Positions 10,310-17,455 of a stretch of DNA of 37,972 nucleotides are shown one piece after another. Location: assembly GCA_944331835.1 (NCBI GenBank), contig CALVIU010000008.1, positions 1 through 37,972 on the forward strand, in the 5' to 3' direction. The notes under the pieces are model-generated. The model had not been told where the DNA came from. It did not search any database and saw nothing but the letters and a program-made list of their open reading frames with translations. The DNA comes from an uncultured Bacilli bacterium. GTDB taxonomy: Bacteria > Bacillota_I > Bacilli_A > RF39 > UBA660. Positions within the stretch are counted from its first letter, which is position 1. The number at the start of each line of letters is the position of its first letter. Made by a program: the position numbers and the translations under genes.

Positions 10310-10325
10310 TGTTTCACGTGAAACA
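10310..10325. other. parS: parS site 5
   Basis: Exact 16-mer consensus, symmetry 24 bases (10306-10329). The following element is a variant, TGTTGGTAA, at 10327-10335. Confidence 0.93.
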
Positions 10326-10435
10326 TTGTTGGTAATTTGTGATTAATTTTAAAATTTAATAATTTGATTTTGTAATGTTTAAACTTTGATATAAAACATG
10401 TTATTGTTGATTTTGTGTTATTAATGAATCTTTAA

Positions 10436-10451
10436 TGTTTCACGTGAAACA
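10436..10451. other. parS: parS site 6
   Basis: Exact 16-mer consensus with only one further symmetric base pair. AGTTGATAA follows at 10456-10464. Confidence 0.93.
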
Positions 10452-10555
10452 TATTAGTTGATAACTTTATTTGAAAAATGTGATCTAAGTTTATTAATGT
10501 AATATATTTTATTCGTGGAAGAGACATAATAATTTTCATTAGTCATTAATGACAA

Positions 10556-10571
10556 TGTTTCACGTGAAACA
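10556..10571. other. parS: parS site 7
   Basis: Exact 16-mer consensus, symmetry 22 bases. TGTTGATAA follows at 10576-10584. Confidence 0.93.
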
Positions 10572-10646
10572 TTGCTGTTGATAAGTAGTTAATAATATAT
10601 AGCAATAATTGATAATATTCAATTACATTTTTCGATTTGATTTATA

Positions 10647-10662
10647 TGTTCCACGTGAAACA
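10647..10662. other. parS: parS site 8 (variant)
   Basis: TGTTCCACGTGAAACA; the C at position 5 is at the degenerate position of the published consensus. It is the last of the series, closest to its neighbour (91 bp), and lacks the GTTGATAA companion. Confidence 0.88.
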
Positions 10663-10841
10663 CGTACGAACAAATGATTGCTTTTTGCAAATATTCTGAT
10701 ATAAATTTATACGGTTATAAATTTTATTATGTAATTTTTACAAAACAAAATTTCCCATATTTATGCTTAAAAATAAGGCTGATTTTCATTTTGTAATTAT
10801 TGTTGCTTTAGTTATCAACATAATTTTTCTGACAAAAAATT

Positions 10842-10857
10842 TATTTCCCAGGAAATA
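10842..10857. other. Noc-binding site 1 (NBS)
   Basis: TATTTCCCAGGAAATA, one central base off the palindromic Noc site ATTTCCCGGGAAAT known from B. subtilis. TTATCAACA lies upstream at 10812-10820. Confidence 0.75.
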
Positions 10858-10875
10858 TCAATTTTAAAAATTTGA

Positions 10876-10908
10876 GCGCTTTTTTGTATTTTTTTTCAAA
10901 AAAGGTGC
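10876..10908. repeat. AT-rich hairpin element, copy B
   Basis: GCGCTTTTTTG and CAAAAAAGGTGC form an imperfect stem with a T-rich loop. It is flanked by AATTTTAAAAATTT on both sides and is a diverged copy of the element at 9840-9870. Confidence 0.55.
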
Positions 10909-10961
10909 TTAATTTTAAAAATTTCAAAAAGCATGTAGAATAATCATAAGAATTAGGATTT

Positions 10962-10977
10962 TATTTCCCGGGAAATA
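10962..10977. other. Noc-binding site 2 (NBS)
   Basis: TATTTCCCGGGAAATA, perfect palindrome and exact match to the Noc consensus. Confidence 0.87.
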
Positions 10978-11132
10978 TAAAAAATTATATAAAAAATAAT
11001 GGTATAAACAGAGTTATTAACAAAAAAAATTTTAAAAATTACTGTAAAATCGTCTGTATTTTAGGGAAATTTGTGTTTTAAATATTTTGGCTATTATTTT
11101 AAATGTTGTAAAATTTGCTTTGTGTAAATAAA

Positions 11133-11148
11133 TATTTCCCGGGAAATA
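11133..11148. other. Noc-binding site 3 (NBS)
   Basis: Perfect TATTTCCCGGGAAATA, 25 bases upstream of the -35 of the SRP RNA promoter. Confidence 0.87.
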
Positions 11149-11173
11149 ATTTGTTTTAATTAAATCGTATTAT

Positions 11174-11202
11174 TTGACAACATAGACTATTTTTGTTATT
11201 AT
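11174..11202 (+). promoter_or_regulatory. Promoter of the SRP RNA gene
   Basis: Consensus TTGACA (11174-11179), 17-base spacer and TATTAT (11197-11202), with the RNA expected to begin about seven bases later. This is a strong housekeeping promoter. Confidence 0.88.
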
Positions 11203-11208
11203 TTAGTC

Positions 11209-11284
11209 GTGCAACAATTATGCTGTAACCTGGTCAGAATCGGAAGATAGCAGCCACATCAGCCTCTGGTTGTGTGCACTTTTT
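11209..11284 (+). ncRNA. ffs: Signal recognition particle RNA (small, 4.5S-like)
   Basis: The RNA scaffold of the signal recognition particle binds Ffh and guides membrane proteins to the translocon. The conserved apical region is readable: TGGTCAGAATCGGAAGATAGCAGCC carries the GGTCAG, the CGGAAG tetraloop and the AGCAGCC of the Ffh-binding asymmetric loop. The 5' GTGCAACAA pairs with the 3' TTGTGTGCAC to close the rod, and a T-run follows. At about 75 bases it is the short form, without an Alu domain. It lies before tadA here, whereas in B. subtilis it lies between tadA and dnaX. Confidence 0.9.
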
Positions 11285-11302
11285 ATTTGGGAGTGAAACT
11301 TT

Positions 11303-11722
11303 ATGGGTGATTATTTAACTAAAATAATAGAATTGTCCAAGAAATCTTTAGAAAGTGGCGATGTGCCAATTGGGGCAATTATCGTTAAAGATGGCAAGAT
11401 TATTGGTGAAGGGTACAATACTCGAGAAAAAAACAATGATGTGATGGGTCATGCTGAAATAAATGCTATTAAAGATGCCAGTAAAAATTTAAATAATTGG
11501 AATTTACAGGGATCTGTTATGTATGTAACGTTGAAACCTTGTTCTATGTGTTTAGGTGTGATTAGAGAGTCTCGAGTAGATTTTGTATATTATTTGCTTG
11601 ATAAACCTGAAAAAAAGTTTGAATATAGCAGGACAGCAATTCATAATTTTGATGATGAAAATGCGAAAGAGGAATACTTGGGAATATTACAAGATTTTTT
11701 TAAGAAATTAAGAGAAAAATGA
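11303..11722 (+). CDS. tadA: tRNA adenosine(34) deaminase TadA
   Basis: TadA converts adenosine to inosine at the wobble position of tRNA-Arg(ACG). The 139-residue protein has the zinc-deaminase motifs HAEINAI (His ligand and catalytic Glu, residues 52-54) and PCSMCLG (two Cys ligands, near 80-85). The N-terminal SGDVPIGAIIVKDGKIIGEGYN is typical of TadA rather than of other deaminases. It begins 18 bases after the SRP RNA end with a GGGAGTG site, has no evident promoter of its own and probably relies on read-through from the SRP RNA promoter. Confidence 0.95.
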   Translation: MGDYLTKIIELSKKSLESGDVPIGAIIVKDGKIIGEGYNTREKNNDVMGHAEINAIKDASKNLNNWNLQGSVMYVTLKPCSMCLGVIRESRVDFVYYLLDKPEKKFEYSRTAIHNFDDENAKEEYLGILQDFFKKLREK

Positions 11723-11759
11723 GAATAAATATGTTATAATTTTGTATGGAGGGTTATCA

Positions 11760-13403
11760 ATGAATTATAAAGTATTATATAGAAAATATCGTCCAGATAG
11801 TTTTGAGGGTTTAGTTGGACAAAATCATGTAGTAGAAATATTAAAAAATTCGATAAAAGAAAATAGAATAGCCCATGCTTATTTATTTTCAGGCCCTAGA
11901 GGTACAGGAAAGACTTCAACGGCGAGAATTTTGGCTAAAGCAATTAACTGTTTAGATAATAAAAATGGTATTGCTTGTGGAAAGTGCGCTAATTGTTTAT
12001 CTTTTAGCGGGAATCCGGACATTATCGAAATAGATGCGGCATCTAATAATGGTGTGGATGAAATAAGAGAACTTATTAATAATATAAAGATTATGCCAAC
12101 ATCATTAAAATATAAGGTTTATATTATTGATGAAGTTCATATGCTTAGTCAAAGTGCTTTTAATGCTTTATTGTTAACGCTCGAAGAACCTCCAGAACAT
12201 GTAATATTTATTTTAGCTACAACCAATATTGAGAGTGTACCAATTACAATACTTTCTAGATGTCAAAGATTTGATTTTAAGAGAATTTCCAATGCTGATT
12301 TATTAAAACAATTGAAGTTTGTTTGTGATAGCGAAAATATTTTGTATGATGAAGAAGGGCTAATGGAAATTGCCAATTTAGCAGATGGGGGATTAAGGGA
12401 TGCTTTAAGTATTTTAGATCAACTTTCTAAAAATGAAGAAAAAATCACGACAGATTTGGTTGTTCGAGAAATTGGAAGTATTTCTAATCAAAAAATTGAA
12501 GATTTAGTTAATTCTATTGCAAATGCTGATGTTGAAAATTTTGAAAATATAATGCAAAGTTTTCAAGAAAATAGCCTTAATTATAAAGTTATAATAAAAA
12601 AAATAATTTATGTTTTAAGTAAAGTTGCTGTGGATATAGTTAAGGGAACTAATAGTATTAATATTGATTATGACAAGTGCAAAAATATAATATTGGATTT
12701 GAATAATTTAATAAATAAAATAAATATAAATGTAGATCCATATTTGTTAATAAAAATAACACTTTTAGGATATATGGATGTTAATAGCAAGACTGTGTCT
12801 TCTGAAAATAAGATAGAAATAAAAGAAGAAAAAGTCGTAGAAATTCCTGAAGTTAAAAGGGAAGAAGAAAAAGTAAAAGAAGAACCCAAGATAAATATTG
12901 ATAAAACTGTTGAAGTTCCTAAAAATATTGGAAGCTCAGTTAGTGATAAATTAGTTGATATACGCATTAATAATTGTTTTGTTAATGCTTCAAAAATTTA
13001 TTTAAAGAGTTTACAAGAAGCATGGAAGAACTTTATTAGTAATGTAGAATCGGCAGTAATTAAAGGTTTAATCAGCGATACAATGGTTGTAACAGCATCG
13101 GATAAATATGCAATTCTGGTAACTACAATTAACCATCAAGAACTAGAAATTAATGAAAAAATAGATGAAATAAAGAGATTATTTGATAAATTTAATGGAA
13201 ATTCTTATACTTTAGTTTTTATTGGTGAAGCAAAATGGAATCAAGAAAAGCAAAAGTATATTGAAAATTTGCAAAAACATTATAAATATACATATATTTC
13301 AGAGAATATAGAAGATAATTCACAAGAAAATAAAAATTCTGAAGATGAATTGACTGCTATAGCGGCTGATTTATTTGATATAGATAAAATAGAAATAGAA
13401 TAG
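11760..13403 (+). CDS. dnaX: DNA polymerase III subunits gamma/tau (DnaX)
   Basis: DnaX is the motor subunit of the clamp loader. ATG 11760 behind GGAGGG gives 547 residues beginning MNYKVLYRKYRPDSF; a longer frame from 11742 would start inside that ribosome site. Visible parts are Walker A (GPRGTGKTS), the zinc knuckle (CLDNKNGIACGKCANC), Walker B (VYIIDEVHM) and the LSRCQRF arginine-finger motif. A Glu/Lys-rich linker near residues 350-385 separates the ATPase from the tau-specific C-terminal part. I see no A-rich slippery heptamer with a nearby stop, so a programmed frameshift to make gamma is not evident. ebfC and recR follow, as in most Firmicutes. Confidence 0.97.
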   Translation: MNYKVLYRKYRPDSFEGLVGQNHVVEILKNSIKENRIAHAYLFSGPRGTGKTSTARILAKAINCLDNKNGIACGKCANCLSFSGNPDIIEIDAASNNGVDEIRELINNIKIMPTSLKYKVYIIDEVHMLSQSAFNALLLTLEEPPEHVIFILATTNIESVPITILSRCQRFDFKRISNADLLKQLKFVCDSENILYDEEGLMEIANLADGGLRDALSILDQLSKNEEKITTDLVVREIGSISNQKIEDLVNSIANADVENFENIMQSFQENSLNYKVIIKKIIYVLSKVAVDIVKGTNSINIDYDKCKNIILDLNNLINKININVDPYLLIKITLLGYMDVNSKTVSSENKIEIKEEKVVEIPEVKREEEKVKEEPKINIDKTVEVPKNIGSSVSDKLVDIRINNCFVNASKIYLKSLQEAWKNFISNVESAVIKGLISDTMVVTASDKYAILVTTINHQELEINEKIDEIKRLFDKFNGNSYTLVFIGEAKWNQEKQKYIENLQKHYKYTYISENIEDNSQENKNSEDELTAIAADLFDIDKIEIE

Positions 13404-13416
13404 GAGATTGATAATT

Positions 13417-13713
13417 ATGAATATGCAACAATTAATGCAACAAGCACAAAGAATGCAAAGAGAAATTACAAAGAAAAAGGAAGAAATTGATAATGAGACT
13501 TTTGAAGGAAAGTCAGAATGGGTAAGTATTACTTTTAATGGTAAAAGAGAAATATTATCTTTTAAAATTACTAAAGACGGAGTAATTGATGAAGATGATA
13601 AAGAAATGTTAGAAGATATGATAATGCTTGCGATTAAAGATGCTTTTAGTAAAATTGATAAGGAAACTGAAAGTAAATTAGGTCAATATGCTTCAATGAG
13701 CGGTTTGATGTAG
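13417..13713 (+). CDS. ebfC: Nucleoid-associated protein, YbaB/EbfC family
   Basis: A small DNA-binding dimer, possibly linked to recombination or replication restart because of its conserved place between dnaX and recR. The start at ATG 13417 (MNMQQLMQQAQRMQ) has AGGAG ten bases upstream; the earlier in-frame start at 13408 has no room for a ribosome site. The 98-residue product has the family's Gln/Met-rich N-terminal helix, the central EGKSEWVSITFNGKREILSFKI strand region and the C-terminal DAFSKIDKETESKLGQYA helix. recR begins two bases after it. Confidence 0.95.
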   Translation: MNMQQLMQQAQRMQREITKKKEEIDNETFEGKSEWVSITFNGKREILSFKITKDGVIDEDDKEMLEDMIMLAIKDAFSKIDKETESKLGQYASMSGLM

Positions 13714-13714
13714 T

Positions 13715-14317
13715 ATGATTTATCCAGCATCACTTGAAAAGTTAATCAATTATTATAAAAAATTACCAGGGATTGGGGAAAAAAATGCTGAGAGACTAGC
13801 ATTATCTACTTTAAATTTTAAAGAAGATGATATAGAGGGGTTTTCTCAAAGTTTAAAAGATGTAAAAGAAAAGATTCGCAAATGTAGTATTTGTGGTCAT
13901 TTGTCGGAAGAAGAAATATGTCCAATATGTGCTGATGAAGCGCGTGATCACAATATTATTTGTGTAATTGAAGATTATAAAAGTGTTTTTTCTTTTGAAA
14001 AAGTAGGAAACTATCATGGCGTATATCATGTATTAAACGGACTTATTTCTCCAGCGGATAATATTGGACCAGATAATATTAATTTAGCATCTTTGGTTAA
14101 GAGAGTGGAAAAATTAGAAAATCCTGAACTTATTTTGGCTTTAAAATCAACTGTGGAAGGAGAAACAACTACTCTTTATATTAAAAAGATATTTGAAAAT
14201 AAAAATGTAATGATATCACGGCTTTCTTATGGTATTCCAATGGGAGCAGAAATTGATTATTTAGATATTATTACACTTGATAAAGCATTAGAAGATCGTA
14301 AGAAAATTTCCGAATAA
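13715..14317 (+). CDS. recR: Recombination protein RecR
   Basis: RecR works with RecF and RecO to load RecA at gaps. The 200-residue protein has all expected parts: an N-terminal helix-hairpin-helix (LINYYKKLPGIGEKNAERLAL), a four-Cys zinc motif (CSICGHLSEEEICPIC, about residues 53-68) and a TOPRIM domain beginning ICVIEDYKSVFSFEKVG. The C-terminal Walker-like segment is SRLSYGIPMGAEIDYLD. It is packed against ebfC with no gap for a promoter, so it belongs to the dnaX operon. Confidence 0.97.
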   Translation: MIYPASLEKLINYYKKLPGIGEKNAERLALSTLNFKEDDIEGFSQSLKDVKEKIRKCSICGHLSEEEICPICADEARDHNIICVIEDYKSVFSFEKVGNYHGVYHVLNGLISPADNIGPDNINLASLVKRVEKLENPELILALKSTVEGETTTLYIKKIFENKNVMISRLSYGIPMGAEIDYLDIITLDKALEDRKKISE

Positions 14318-14355
14318 TTTTTAATATTTTTCATATATTGTTGTGAGGAATGCAT

Positions 14356-14544
14356 ATGAAAGATATCATAATTACAGTAGTTAAAAAGATAATATTTGCA
14401 ATTTGTTTAGTCTATGCTTTTAATTTAGTAGCATCAGGCTTAAAGATATTTATTCCAATTAATCTTATTACTGTAAGTGTTGTGGCATCTTTAGGTATGT
14501 GTGGACTTTTGGCCCTTATTGCAATATATTTTGTACTGTTATAG
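14356..14544 (+). CDS. bofA: BofA-like sporulation membrane protein
   Basis: In B. subtilis BofA holds the pro-sigma-K protease SpoIVFB inactive in the outer forespore membrane. This 62-residue protein has two hydrophobic segments (about residues 9-25 and 35-60). It carries the family's conserved core: FNLVASGLKIFIPIN, then LGMCGLLALIAI where the family has LGxPG. ATG 14356 is preferred to 14350 because GTGAGG then sits seven bases upstream. The position after recR is the same as in Bacillus. The tmk and yaaQ genes usually found next are absent. Confidence 0.8.
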   Translation: MKDIIITVVKKIIFAICLVYAFNLVASGLKIFIPINLITVSVVASLGMCGLLALIAIYFVLL

Positions 14545-14553
14545 GGAGGATTA

Positions 14554-15426
14554 ATGGCATTAAATGTATTAGATAGATTAGTAGATTATTACCATGAGAA
14601 TAAAATTTCTCATGTTTATTTAGTGGAAACAAATAATGTTGAGCTTTGTTTAGAAGATTTAAAAAAGATTGTTAAACAAATATTTTGTGCTGGTAAATAT
14701 CAAGAAAATTGTACCGAATGCAATATTTGTAATTTAATAGACCAAAATTATTTGCCATCACTTGCCATTATTGAACCGGATGGTAGTACAATAAAAAAAG
14801 AACAAATTTTGGAATTGAAACGTAACTTTAGTACAGTTCCAATTTATACGAAAGATAATATTTATATTATTAAAAATGCTGAAGCTATGACTCAATCTTC
14901 GGCGAATACAATGCTTAAGTTTTTGGAAGAACCTGAAGAACATATAATGGGATTTTTTATAACTAGTAATTTAAATAATGTAATTCCAACGATTAGAAGT
15001 AGATGTGAAGTAATCAAAGCAATGTATGATGTACATGAATTAAATATTGACTCAGTGTTCGATGATAGCAATAGTGAATTTTTAAATATAGCCATGACTT
15101 ATCTTGAAAAATTGGAAGTAGAAAAAAAAGATTCAATAATGTATAATAGAAGTATCTTATTAGGAAAAATTAGTGCTCGAGAAGATATTAAAAAATTATT
15201 TCAAATAATTTTAATAATATATGAAGAATTTTTAAAAAATTCGTTAAATTTACCTAGTAAATATCAAAAATTTGCAAAAAATAATTTTTTGGGTAGTTAT
15301 AATAGTAAAGCCTTATTAAAAAGAGTTAATTTAGTAGCACAATTTTTGGAGGATATAAGTAGTAATGTTAATTTAGAATTATTATTGGATAAATTTGTAA
15401 TAGATTTAGGTGATGTAGATGAATAA
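14554..15426 (+). CDS. holB: DNA polymerase III delta-prime subunit
   Basis: Delta-prime is the stationary subunit of the clamp loader. The 290-residue protein begins MALNVLDRLVDYYHENKISHVYLV and shows a zinc-binding cluster (CAGKYQENCTECNIC, about residues 45-59). The conserved AEAMTQSSANTMLKFLEEPEEH box follows (about 109-130), with the SRC motif (IRSRCEV) after it. Like other delta-prime proteins it has no complete Walker A. A GGGAGG site precedes ATG 14554. Its end overlaps ricT by eight bases, implying coupled translation. Confidence 0.95.
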   Translation: MALNVLDRLVDYYHENKISHVYLVETNNVELCLEDLKKIVKQIFCAGKYQENCTECNICNLIDQNYLPSLAIIEPDGSTIKKEQILELKRNFSTVPIYTKDNIYIIKNAEAMTQSSANTMLKFLEEPEEHIMGFFITSNLNNVIPTIRSRCEVIKAMYDVHELNIDSVFDDSNSEFLNIAMTYLEKLEVEKKDSIMYNRSILLGKISAREDIKKLFQIILIIYEEFLKNSLNLPSKYQKFAKNNFLGSYNSKALLKRVNLVAQFLEDISSNVNLELLLDKFVIDLGDVDE

Positions 15427-16201
15427 AGTATATGGCATAATATTTAAAGATGGTAGTAAAACATATTTTTTTAAGGGAAATGATAGTTATAAAAAAGAAG
15501 ATTATGTAGTTGTTGATACTGAAAAAGGTTTACAATATGCTAGAATAGTTCAAGTATATGATGATAAAGCAGTAGATGAGAGTCTTAAAGAAATTGTTAG
15601 ACTAGCTACTGATGAAGATACTGAAAAGTATTTAAAAAATTTAAAAGATGCTGATATTGCTTTAAAAAAATGTGTTAGGTTTGTTTCAGAATTGGGTCTT
15701 AATATGAAAGTTATTAATGCTCAATTTACTTTAGAAAGAACGCAACTATTGTTTAATTTTACAGCAGATGATCGGGTGGATTTTCGAGAACTTGCTAAAA
15801 AATTAGCCAGTATATATCACACGAGAATTGAACTTCGTCAGATAGGAGCTAGAGATAAGGCCAAAGAAGTTGGTGGTGTTGGAATTTGTGGTGAACAACT
15901 TTGTTGTGTAAGATTTTTACGACAAATGGAAACTATATCAATAAATATGGCTAAAGATCAAAATTTGGCTTTAAATCCTAGTAAAATTAATGGTGTTTGT
16001 GGAAGATTATTGTGTTGTCTTGCTTATGAAGATGCAAATTATTTAGAATCTTCTCGAGGAATGCCAAAAGTTGGAGATGTAATTAAAACAGCAAGTGGTG
16101 AAGGTGAAGTTGTCAGTGTCGATGTTTTAAATCGTAAATGTCAAGTGATGATTGATGGTAATAAAGAGGAACATTATATCGATGAAGATAGTAAAAAATG
16201 A
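15419..16201 (+). CDS. ricT: RicT/YaaT, PSP1-domain iron-sulfur protein
   Basis: RicT is part of the Y-complex (RicA, RicF, RicT) that in B. subtilis affects mRNA processing by RNase Y, competence and sporulation entry. The 260-residue protein contains the PSP1 domain with six conserved cysteines: C157, C162 and C163 (GICGEQLCC), then C194, C199 and C200 (GVCGRLLCC), the right pattern for a [4Fe-4S] cluster. The segment RIELRQIGARDKAKEVGGVG is a family hallmark. It overlaps holB by eight bases and the methyltransferase gene by 20. The yabA gene that follows in Bacillus is absent. Confidence 0.95.
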   Translation: MNKVYGIIFKDGSKTYFFKGNDSYKKEDYVVVDTEKGLQYARIVQVYDDKAVDESLKEIVRLATDEDTEKYLKNLKDADIALKKCVRFVSELGLNMKVINAQFTLERTQLLFNFTADDRVDFRELAKKLASIYHTRIELRQIGARDKAKEVGGVGICGEQLCCVRFLRQMETISINMAKDQNLALNPSKINGVCGRLLCCLAYEDANYLESSRGMPKVGDVIKTASGEGEVVSVDVLNRKCQVMIDGNKEEHYIDEDSKK

Positions 16202-16889
16202 TTTATTTGATTATAAAAATCGTTATATTTGGCAAATTCAAGATGGTTTTAAATTTTCTTTAGACTCCATTTTATTGGCGGAATATACTAAAGTAGCAAA
16301 TAATTTAAATATTTTGGATATGTGTACGGGCAATGCGCCGGTGCCTTTAATTATCTCTACTAGGACAAATAGTAATATTGTAGGATTTGAAATTCAAAAA
16401 GATATTGCAGATTTAGCCCAAAAATCAGTTTTAGAAAACAAACTAGAGGAACAAATTACCATTATAAATGATGACATAAAAAATATTGGCAATTACTATT
16501 CGGAAGAAAGTTTTGATATAATTACATGTAATCCACCTTATTTTAAAGAAAATAGTAGTCTGGTTAATAAAAATGATTATAAATCTCTGGCTAGACATGA
16601 AATTGCTATAAATTTGGATAGTATTTTTAGTTTAGGCTTTAAATATTTAAAAAATAATGGTATTTTATATATGGTTCATCGCCCAGAAAGGTTAGATGAA
16701 ATTATAATTTTAGCAAGTAAATATAAATTAAATGTCAAAGAAATTGCTTTAATTGTTACTAATAAAAGTATGATTCCGACATTAATATTAGTTAAATGTG
16801 TTAAGAATAGTAAGAATGGGCTAAAATTTAGAAAGATTTATGATGTTAGTAAGTGTACTACTTATCAACATATTTTTGATTGTGAGTGA
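16182..16889 (+). CDS. trmN6: tRNA1(Val) adenine-37 N6-methyltransferase (YabB/TrmN6)
   Basis: A Rossmann-fold methyltransferase expected to modify A37 of a tRNA. The SAM-binding loop is ILDMCTGNAPVPLI and the catalytic NPPY motif is CNPPYF, characteristic of N6-adenine methylation; both are placed as in YabB. ATG 16182 gives 235 residues starting MKIVKNDLFDYKNRYIWQIQ; an upstream in-frame start at 16152 would lie deeper in ricT and has no better ribosome site. The context (ricT before, pth after) is that of the B. subtilis yabB neighbourhood. The substrate assignment rests on family membership. Confidence 0.88.
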   Translation: MKIVKNDLFDYKNRYIWQIQDGFKFSLDSILLAEYTKVANNLNILDMCTGNAPVPLIISTRTNSNIVGFEIQKDIADLAQKSVLENKLEEQITIINDDIKNIGNYYSEESFDIITCNPPYFKENSSLVNKNDYKSLARHEIAINLDSIFSLGFKYLKNNGILYMVHRPERLDEIIILASKYKLNVKEIALIVTNKSMIPTLILVKCVKNSKNGLKFRKIYDVSKCTTYQHIFDCE

Positions 16890-16893
16890 TTTG

Positions 16894-17454
16894 ATGAAAT
16901 TAATAGTGGGTATTGGTAATCCTGGTAAAGAATATGAAAATACAAGACATAATGTAGGATTTATGGTTCTTGATGCTTATTTAGGGGATGTATCTTATCA
17001 AGAAAAGTTCAATGCTTTATATACGAAGAAAATAATCGATGGAGAAACTGTCTATTTTTTAAAGCCTTTGACTTATGTCAATAATTCAGGGCAAGCAGTA
17101 GCTGCATTTATGAATTATTTTGATATTGATATTAAAGATTTATTAGTTATTCATGATGATTTAGATGAAGATGTAGGAAAGTATAAGTTAAAAATTAATA
17201 GCAGCAGTGGGGGACACAATGGTATAAAATCAATTATAAGTCATTTGAATAGTCAGGCTTTTTTACGTCTTAAAATAGGTATTAATAGTGAGTATCGCAA
17301 GGATACAATCGATTTTGTTTTAGGAAAATTTTCTAAGAGCGAAATGGAAGTATTTAAAGGAAATTTAGAAACTTATAAAGATATAATTGATTCTTTTGTA
17401 AAAAATGGTACTGATAAAACTATGAATATTTACAATACTAAAGTAAGAGGATAA
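16894..17454 (+). CDS. pth: Peptidyl-tRNA hydrolase
   Basis: Pth frees tRNA from prematurely released peptidyl-tRNA. ATG 16894 gives 186 residues beginning MKLIVGIGNPGKEYENTRHNVGF, the standard N-terminus; the longer frame from 16840 overlaps the previous gene and adds a non-family extension. The catalytic His is H19 in TRHNVGF. Other conserved blocks are FLKPLTYVNNSGQAV, VIHDDLDEDVGKYKLKINSSSGGHNGIKSI and RLKIGI. The start is four bases after the methyltransferase stop, and mfd starts two bases after pth, the same pth-mfd pairing as in Bacillus. Confidence 0.96.
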   Translation: MKLIVGIGNPGKEYENTRHNVGFMVLDAYLGDVSYQEKFNALYTKKIIDGETVYFLKPLTYVNNSGQAVAAFMNYFDIDIKDLLVIHDDLDEDVGKYKLKINSSSGGHNGIKSIISHLNSQAFLRLKIGINSEYRKDTIDFVLGKFSKSEMEVFKGNLETYKDIIDSFVKNGTDKTMNIYNTKVRG

Positions 17455-17455
17455 T

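Larger units (their letters stand above)
9751..11172. other. Gene-free centromere-like region with parS and Noc-site arrays
   Basis: No plausible gene occurs in these 1.4 kb. The region contains eight parS palindromes (centres 91-142 bp apart) followed by three NBS palindromes (centres 120 and 171 bp apart). Five parS sites are followed within 3-5 bases by a (T/A)GTTGATAA element, the same DnaA-box variant seen at oriC. Two copies of an AT-rich hairpin element lie near its start (about 9825-9890) and inside the NBS part (about 10857-10925). ParB binding parS and Noc binding NBS are known from Bacillus; the clustering here suggests one compact segregation and division-control locus beside the origin. 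parB and noc themselves are not in this window. Confidence 0.85.

Noticed and set aside
9769-10662. CACGTG palindromes as operators of a transcription factor
   Set aside because: They match the ParB site over 16 bases rather than only the CACGTG core, and they are not placed at promoters.
11303-11722. Mycoplasma-type code (TGA as Trp)
   Set aside because: TGA ends several genes at sites that overlap the next start codon, Trp is TGG throughout, and spore genes argue against Mollicutes.
12668-12967. 99-codon minus-strand frame inside dnaX
   Set aside because: It lies opposite the Glu/Lys linker of dnaX and mirrors its low complexity (Ser/Phe/Leu); no start context.
11760-13403. Programmed frameshift in dnaX producing gamma
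   Set aside because: No A-rich or similar slippery heptamer with a nearby stop and stimulatory structure was seen.
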